A stretch of 17,738 nt of DNA. Source: an uncultured Actinomycetes bacterium. GTDB lineage: Bacteria > Actinomycetota > Actinomycetes > S36-B12. The notes beneath the pieces were generated by a model, which ran no database searches, had not been told where the DNA came from, and was given only the letters and a program-made list of their open reading frames with translations. The position numbers and the translations under genes were made by a program. Positions 13,823 through 17,738 of the stretch are shown here, one piece after another (positions within the stretch are counted from its first letter, which is position 1; every line of letters begins with the position of its first letter). The stretch is from NCBI GenBank assembly GCA_937876275.1, contig CALFIA010000092.1:1-17738 (forward strand), given 5' to 3'.

Positions 13823-16567
13823 ATGAGACACGGCACAGCGAAGGGCATTTCGGCTGCCCTTGTGTCGTTGACCGTCGTCGCCGCATCGTTTTGGGCCACC
13901 GCGGCAGCAGCGGATCCGATCACTGATCCCGCTCCCAGCGTCAGCGCCACCCCCACGCCTGCTTCTTCGGCAAGTCCGACGTCTGTTCCTTCGGCCACTC
14001 CATCCAGTTCGCTGCCCGGTGGTTTTGGTCGTTACATCGTCACGGTTGATCCGGGTCAGCAGTCCGCTGTCGCAAATGTCGTGACCGATGCCGGTGGCAT
14101 CGTCACCGCCACATATGACAAGGCCATCGACGGTCTTGCAGTCCAGATGACCGCGAATGACGCTGCCGCTTTGCGATCCACTGATGGTGTCGTGAGTGTT
14201 GAAGTCGACAAGCCGGTCTCGATCAGCGAGCCGAGCGTGAATGTCGGCGGCGCGGTCGTGACTGATCCCGGTTGCACCACGAACAGCTTGCCGCGCGGCG
14301 ATGATGTCGGCACGTCGGCAGTCAATCTTGGCTTCTCTGTCAACTGGTTCGGTAGCAGCTATAACCAGATTCTCATCAACAACAACGGCGGCATTTCTTT
14401 TAACGACGGTAACGGAAGTTTCACCGACTACACGAATGTCGATCTGCGCACCACTACTCGGCCACTCGTGCTTCCGCTGTTCACTGATCTTGACACGCGC
14501 AACGTGGCAACCACAGTCGTCAAGTACGGCGCTTTGCAGAACTCGTTCGATGGCGTGACCGGTGGTTACTGCATCAACTGGGTCAACGTCGGTCATTACA
14601 ACCAGAGCGCCCCGTACTACTCGGCTCAACTGCTCATCATTCCTCGGACATCTGCTGACACTGGTCGCGCGACCGGTGACATCGACTTGATCTTCAATTA
14701 CGACGGCATCAACGTCGCAACGTCAACGGTTCCCCTGGAGATCGGCTATGCCAACCCGGCGAACCGCTCCAACAGCTACCGCTTCTCGTCGAGTGGTGTC
14801 ACCCCTAATCCCTATGTCGATGGGCTTGCGACAGCCCTGAATGCCAACAAGATCGTGCCGTCGGGCAAGGGGGCGCTCGATGTCAACGGTCGCTACTGGT
14901 TCCAGATCACCCCTGGCGCGGCGCCCACGGTCACGCCTACCCCCTCCGCTTCAGCCTCCCCCACTTCTACTCCGACGCCCGCACCGTGTTCTTCGAGCAC
15001 TCCTGCCGGTACTCAAGGGTGTGCGCCCTGGGGCCTTGATCGCATCGATCAGCGCTCGCTCCCGCTCAGTACAACCTTCACGCCGGCAGGTACAGGTGCC
15101 GGTGTGCGGGCCTACATCATCGACACAGGCATTTACGCCAGCAACGACTTCAGTTCACGACTGGTCACCGGATACGACTTCGTCGATAACGACACCAACG
15201 CCACTGACTGTCATGGTCACGGCACCCACGTGTCAGGCACGGTCGCCGGAACCACGTATGGCGTGGCCAAGAGCGCCACTCTCGTGCCCGTCCGAGTGCT
15301 CGACTGCACAGGCTCTGGCTACACCAGCAATGTGATCGCCGGTATCAACTGGGCCATTGCCGACCATCAAGCTCACCCCGGCCCTGCAGTCGCGAACATG
15401 AGTCTCGGCGGTTCCGCAGACAAGTCCACCGATGATGCAGTCGCGGCGGCAGTCGCAGCAGGAATCACGATGGTGGTGGCGGCGGGCAATAGCAACACCG
15501 ATGCGTGCACGGCGAGCCCTGCTCGTGAGGTCACCGCGATCACCGTCGGCGCGACAGACAGTTCTGACGCACGTGCTTCGTTCTCCAACTACGGAACATG
15601 TGTCGATATCTTCGCGCCTGGCGTGAGCATCACCTCGGACGGCATATCGAGCCCGACGTCAACCGCCACGATGAGCGGCACGTCCATGGCGTCGCCGCAT
15701 GTGGCCGGTACTGCAGCGGTCTATCTCGGACTGCACAACACCGACACACCCGCTCAGGTAGTCGCTGCGCTGACAGCAAGCGCCTCGACCGGCATCACCA
15801 GCGCCGGTGCCGGTAGTCCGGACTACTTGCTTTACGCCCGTTCATTCGTGATCAACTCAGCATCGCCTTCCCCCTCCAGTAGTTCGGGATCCGGATCCTC
15901 GGGCGGTGGCAGTAGTTCTGGGGGTGGCTCGTCCGGTGGCGGTGGCGGTGGCGGTGGCGGCAGTGACGCCGACATCACCGAGGTGCGACCCGCCTTCGGC
16001 CCCACGACCGGCGGCAACACCATCAACATCCTCGGCTATGGCTTCTGGGGAACAAGTTCTGTGACCATCGGCGGTAAGCCCGCCAGCTTCAAGGTCATCA
16101 ACGCCGCAAACATCGAGGTGGTTGCTCCCCCGGGGGTCGCCGGCTGGCAGGACGTCATCGTGACTCTTGCTGTCGGTCGCGCGGTGGCGCTCGGCGGTTA
16201 TCGATACGAGGCACCGGTAACTCCGCCGCCGGGCCAGGTCGTGATTCAGTCATCGCCGAGCTCCTCGGCCGTGCCCGCCGTGGTGACCTCGACGGTTCCG
16301 ATGGCACGTGCGAGCGTGAGTTCAGTGCGGCTAGCTGCCAACGGCACGATGTCGATCTCGATGAAGGTGGCCGGCGCCGCTAAAGGGCAAACGGTCTCGC
16401 TCTACAAGGCGGGCACGAAGGTACGCAGTGGAAGGGTCACCAAGACCGGCAGTGTGGCCTTCACCGGCGTTGCACCGACCTCAGGTTCTTACACAGTTGT
16501 GCTCAGCAAGGCGGGCAAGACAGTCTCGCGCTCACAGCCAATTCTGATCACCGCTCCGCGTCGATAA
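13823..16567 (+). CDS. Secreted subtilisin-like (S8) protease with NIDO and IPT/TIG domains
   Basis: 914 residues from ATG 13823, chosen because AGGGAG (13813-13818) sits four bases upstream; a GTG at 13805 is the alternative. Domains in order: signal peptide (1-30); Ser/Thr/Pro linker (31-64); I9-type propeptide G-R-Y-I-V-T-V-D-P-G (69-133); NIDO-like beta domain with N-x-F-G-S-S-Y, I-N-N-N-G-G-I-S-F, and I-N-W-V-N-V-G-H-Y-N (about 165-364; C151 and C250 may pair); second Ser/Thr/Pro linker (367-390); S8 domain (400-678) with D434 (I-I-D-T-G), H466 (G-H-G-T-H-V), oxyanion N556 and S621 (G-T-S-M-A-S-P-H); Gly/Ser linker (680-714); IPT/TIG domain (717-797) with G-P-T-T-G-G-N-T-I-N-I-L-G; C-terminal beta domain (about 828-911). 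A protease for secreted or cell-surface proteins, substrate unknown. No sorting LPxTG or transmembrane helix is seen at the C-terminus, so it is probably released. Confidence 0.95.
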   Translation: MRHGTAKGISAALVSLTVVAASFWATAAAADPITDPAPSVSATPTPASSASPTSVPSATPSSSLPGGFGRYIVTVDPGQQSAVANVVTDAGGIVTATYDKAIDGLAVQMTANDAAALRSTDGVVSVEVDKPVSISEPSVNVGGAVVTDPGCTTNSLPRGDDVGTSAVNLGFSVNWFGSSYNQILINNNGGISFNDGNGSFTDYTNVDLRTTTRPLVLPLFTDLDTRNVATTVVKYGALQNSFDGVTGGYCINWVNVGHYNQSAPYYSAQLLIIPRTSADTGRATGDIDLIFNYDGINVATSTVPLEIGYANPANRSNSYRFSSSGVTPNPYVDGLATALNANKIVPSGKGALDVNGRYWFQITPGAAPTVTPTPSASASPTSTPTPAPCSSSTPAGTQGCAPWGLDRIDQRSLPLSTTFTPAGTGAGVRAYIIDTGIYASNDFSSRLVTGYDFVDNDTNATDCHGHGTHVSGTVAGTTYGVAKSATLVPVRVLDCTGSGYTSNVIAGINWAIADHQAHPGPAVANMSLGGSADKSTDDAVAAAVAAGITMVVAAGNSNTDACTASPAREVTAITVGATDSSDARASFSNYGTCVDIFAPGVSITSDGISSPTSTATMSGTSMASPHVAGTAAVYLGLHNTDTPAQVVAALTASASTGITSAGAGSPDYLLYARSFVINSASPSPSSSSGSGSSGGGSSSGGGSSGGGGGGGGGSDADITEVRPAFGPTTGGNTINILGYGFWGTSSVTIGGKPASFKVINAANIEVVAPPGVAGWQDVIVTLAVGRAVALGGYRYEAPVTPPPGQVVIQSSPSSSAVPAVVTSTVPMARASVSSVRLAANGTMSISMKVAGAAKGQTVSLYKAGTKVRSGRVTKTGSVAFTGVAPTSGSYTVVLSKAGKTVSRSQPILITAPRR
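15935..15961 (+). repeat. (GGTGGC)4 tandem repeat in the subtilase linker
   Basis: Four exact copies of GGTGGC (15935-15958) plus GGC encode the run of glycines at the end of the Gly/Ser linker that joins the S8 domain to the IPT/TIG domain. In-frame gain or loss of six bases would only change the glycine count. Confidence 0.9.
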
Positions 16568-16573
16568 CAGAGC

Positions 16574-16590
16574 CAACCGCAGTGCGGTTG
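16574..16590 (+). promoter_or_regulatory. Inverted repeat upstream of tsaC start
   Basis: CAACCGCA-G-TGCGGTTG is a perfect 8+8 inverted repeat with one central base; as RNA it could fold as a seven-pair stem with an AGT loop. It lies seven bases after the subtilase stop and ends nine bases before the tsaC ATG. No T-run follows, so a protein site or a start-proximal hairpin is more likely than a terminator. TTGAAT (16588-16593) six bases before the ATG could be a weak -10. Confidence 0.35.
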
Positions 16591-16599
16591 AATAGGCGC

Positions 16600-17571
16600 A
16601 TGCACCTGACCACGGATCCTCGCTTCGCCGCCGTGCGGCTTCGCGATGGAGGTCTCGTGGCAGTGCCGACCGAGACTGTCTACGGTCTCGCTGCTCGTGC
16701 TGACGATCCGCACGCCGTAGCGCGCATCTATGCCGCCAAAGGTCGTCCCGCTGATCACCCACTCATCGTGCATGTCGCGAATGCCCTCGCCCTCGATGAA
16801 TGGGCAGTGCAGATCCCCGAGTACGCCCACAAGCTCGCCGCTGCTTTCTGGCCAGGCCCGATGACACTGGTGGTCAAACGCAGTGAGCGTGCCGGTGACT
16901 TCATCACCGGGGGTCAGGATTCCGTCGCGGTACGAGTCTCGTCGCATGTCTTGATGGAGGAAACTCTGCGCGCGCTCGTCACGCTGACCGATGATCCTGC
17001 GATCGGGATCGCAGCCCCGAGCGCTAATCGATTCGGCAAGGTAAGTCCGACATCCGCGAAACACGTGCTCGAAGAGTTCGCAGGGATCATCTCCGACGAC
17101 GACCTGATTCTCGACGGCGGCGAGAGTGCGGTTGGAGTCGAATCAACGATCATCGATTGCACTGACGAAATCCCGGGACTCCTGCGGGCCGGTGCGATCA
17201 CGATCGATGACATCGAGCGAGTTACCGGCCTCACACCGGGGTTAACCTCAACGGTGCGCGCCTCGGGAACACTCGACTCTCACTACGCGCCCACGGCCGA
17301 GGTCGTCATCACCGAAGCATCAGGGCTCACGGAGAGTCATTCCACTGACGAGGCTCGAGTCGGGTTGCTCGCCCTCGCCTCAGTGGCGACCCCGACCGGC
17401 ATGGTGAGGCTTTCCGCTCCGGCATCAAATGATGAGTACGCCCACGTGCTCTACTCCGCCCTGCGCGAGGCTGATGCCCTTCAACTCACGACTGTGCTCG
17501 CCGTGCTCCCCGACGACACGGGCCTCGGAGCCGCGGTCATCGACCGTCTGCGCCGAGCCGCGCACCGCTAG
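16600..17571 (+). CDS. L-threonylcarbamoyladenylate synthase, Sua5 type
   Basis: 323 residues. The YrdC-like domain is clear from P-T-E-T-V-Y-G-L (23-30), K-G-R-P-A-D-H-P-L-I-V-H (47-58), F-W-P-G-P-M-T-L-V and S-A-N-R-F-G-K-V-S-P-T. The L-L-R-A-G-A-I segment and S-H-Y-A-P linker followed by about 100 residues mark the longer Sua5 form with a C-terminal domain. It makes threonylcarbamoyl-AMP from Thr, bicarbonate and ATP for t6A37 in tRNAs reading ANN codons, including the tRNA-Lys(UUU) in this window. ATG 16600 is preferred over GTG 16582, which lies inside the inverted repeat; the motifs start only about 20 residues later. A partner such as TsaD is not in this window. The next gene is tRNA-Glu after a short gap. 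Confidence 0.93.
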   Translation: MHLTTDPRFAAVRLRDGGLVAVPTETVYGLAARADDPHAVARIYAAKGRPADHPLIVHVANALALDEWAVQIPEYAHKLAAAFWPGPMTLVVKRSERAGDFITGGQDSVAVRVSSHVLMEETLRALVTLTDDPAIGIAAPSANRFGKVSPTSAKHVLEEFAGIISDDDLILDGGESAVGVESTIIDCTDEIPGLLRAGAITIDDIERVTGLTPGLTSTVRASGTLDSHYAPTAEVVITEASGLTESHSTDEARVGLLALASVATPTGMVRLSAPASNDEYAHVLYSALREADALQLTTVLAVLPDDTGLGAAVIDRLRRAAHR

Positions 17572-17588
17572 AGCGAGCCGATTCACGA

Positions 17589-17605
17589 GGGGATCACCCC
17601 ATTTT
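17589..17605 (+). terminator. Weak terminator-like hairpin after tsaC
   Basis: GGGG-ATCA-CCCC (17589-17600) followed by ATTTT. The four-pair stem is short. It precedes the tRNA-Glu promoter candidate, so it may separate tsaC from the tRNA. Confidence 0.25.
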
Positions 17606-17632
17606 GGCGCTCTGAACGCCCTGCCCTATGCT
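17604..17632 (+). promoter_or_regulatory. Candidate tRNA-Glu promoter
   Basis: TTGGCG (17604-17609), 17 bases, then TATGCT (17627-17632). Each hexamer agrees with the sigma-70 consensus at four of six positions. The transcription start would be near 17639, about 33 bases before the tRNA. Confidence 0.5.
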
Positions 17633-17671
17633 TATGCGGTCGCCAACGGCACAAGGTCGACGGAGACATAG

Positions 17672-17738
17672 GTCCCCATCGTCTAGTGGCCTAGGACACC
17701 GCCCTTTCACGGCGGCAGCACGGGTTCGAATCCCGTTG
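17672..17738 (+). tRNA. tRNA-Glu (anticodon UUC), 3' end cut by window
   Basis: Starts GTCCCCA, with D arm around TCTAGTGGCCTAGGA, anticodon stem CCGCC/GGCGG enclosing CTTTCAC (anticodon TTC), and T arm ACGGG-TTCGAAT-CCCGT. The window ends two bases into the 3' acceptor strand, which should continue TGGGGAC. Confidence 0.93.

Noticed and set aside
13769..14629. 286-residue open frame on the minus strand across the subtilase start
   Set aside because: It overlaps the well-supported subtilase coding sequence and its translation has no recognisable domain; long antisense frames are expected in high-GC DNA.

Overview
The window looks like chromosomal DNA of a high-GC actinobacterium. The evidence is the codon bias towards G/C at third positions, actinobacterial-style starts (both Shine-Dalgarno starts and apparently leaderless ones with a -10-like hexamer six bases before the ATG), Ser/Thr/Pro-rich linkers in secreted proteins, and actinobacterial families such as a DUF2236/MpaB-type oxygenase, a PepD-like HtrA and a soluble bacterial P450. 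I cannot name the genus. I see no insertion sequence, phage gene or CRISPR array. Genes are tightly packed and switch strand often.

Left part (1-2320): the 3' part of a DMT-family (DUF606/YdcZ-type) permease runs off the window edge. It is followed by a decayed N-terminal remnant of an acylating acetaldehyde dehydrogenase, a PAPS-type sulfotransferase-like gene, and tRNA-Lys(UUU) on the other strand. Next (2318-5604) come a HAD sugar-phosphatase-like gene and a cytochrome P450 on the minus strand, divergent from a translationally coupled SnoaL-like/short-chain dehydrogenase pair. The P450 + SnoaL + SDR set looks like a small oxidative module for a hydrophobic or steroid/terpenoid-like substrate, but the substrate cannot be read from sequence.

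Middle part (5601-9308): an ATP-grasp ligase, a small lipoprotein with its own strong terminator, a secreted alpha/beta hydrolase, and a divergent pentose pair, rpiB (ribose-5-phosphate isomerase B) and ribokinase. The pentose pair shares an intergenic perfect 18-bp dyad.

Right part (9309-17738): an envelope and extracellular block. It holds a secreted heparinase II/III-like polysaccharide lyase downstream of a DUF2236 oxygenase, a membrane-anchored HtrA protease with a PDZ domain, and a divergent large secreted subtilase. The subtilase has a nidogen-like (NIDO) domain between its I9 propeptide and S8 catalytic domain, then a Gly/Ser linker, an IPT/TIG domain and a C-terminal beta domain. After it come the Sua5-type threonylcarbamoyl-AMP synthase and a tRNA-Glu(UUC) cut by the window end.

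The most distinctive observations are the NIDO-subtilase architecture, a candidate envelope-stress (ECF-like) promoter between htrA and the subtilase, the three convergent gene pairs whose stop codons overlap or abut as palindromes (TTAA, CTAG, TGATCA), a set of leaderless starts with identical geometry, the acetaldehyde dehydrogenase fossil, and the P450 with Thr in place of the usual acidic I-helix residue plus a dyad over its promoter. I do not see a clearly new multi-gene defence or mobile system.
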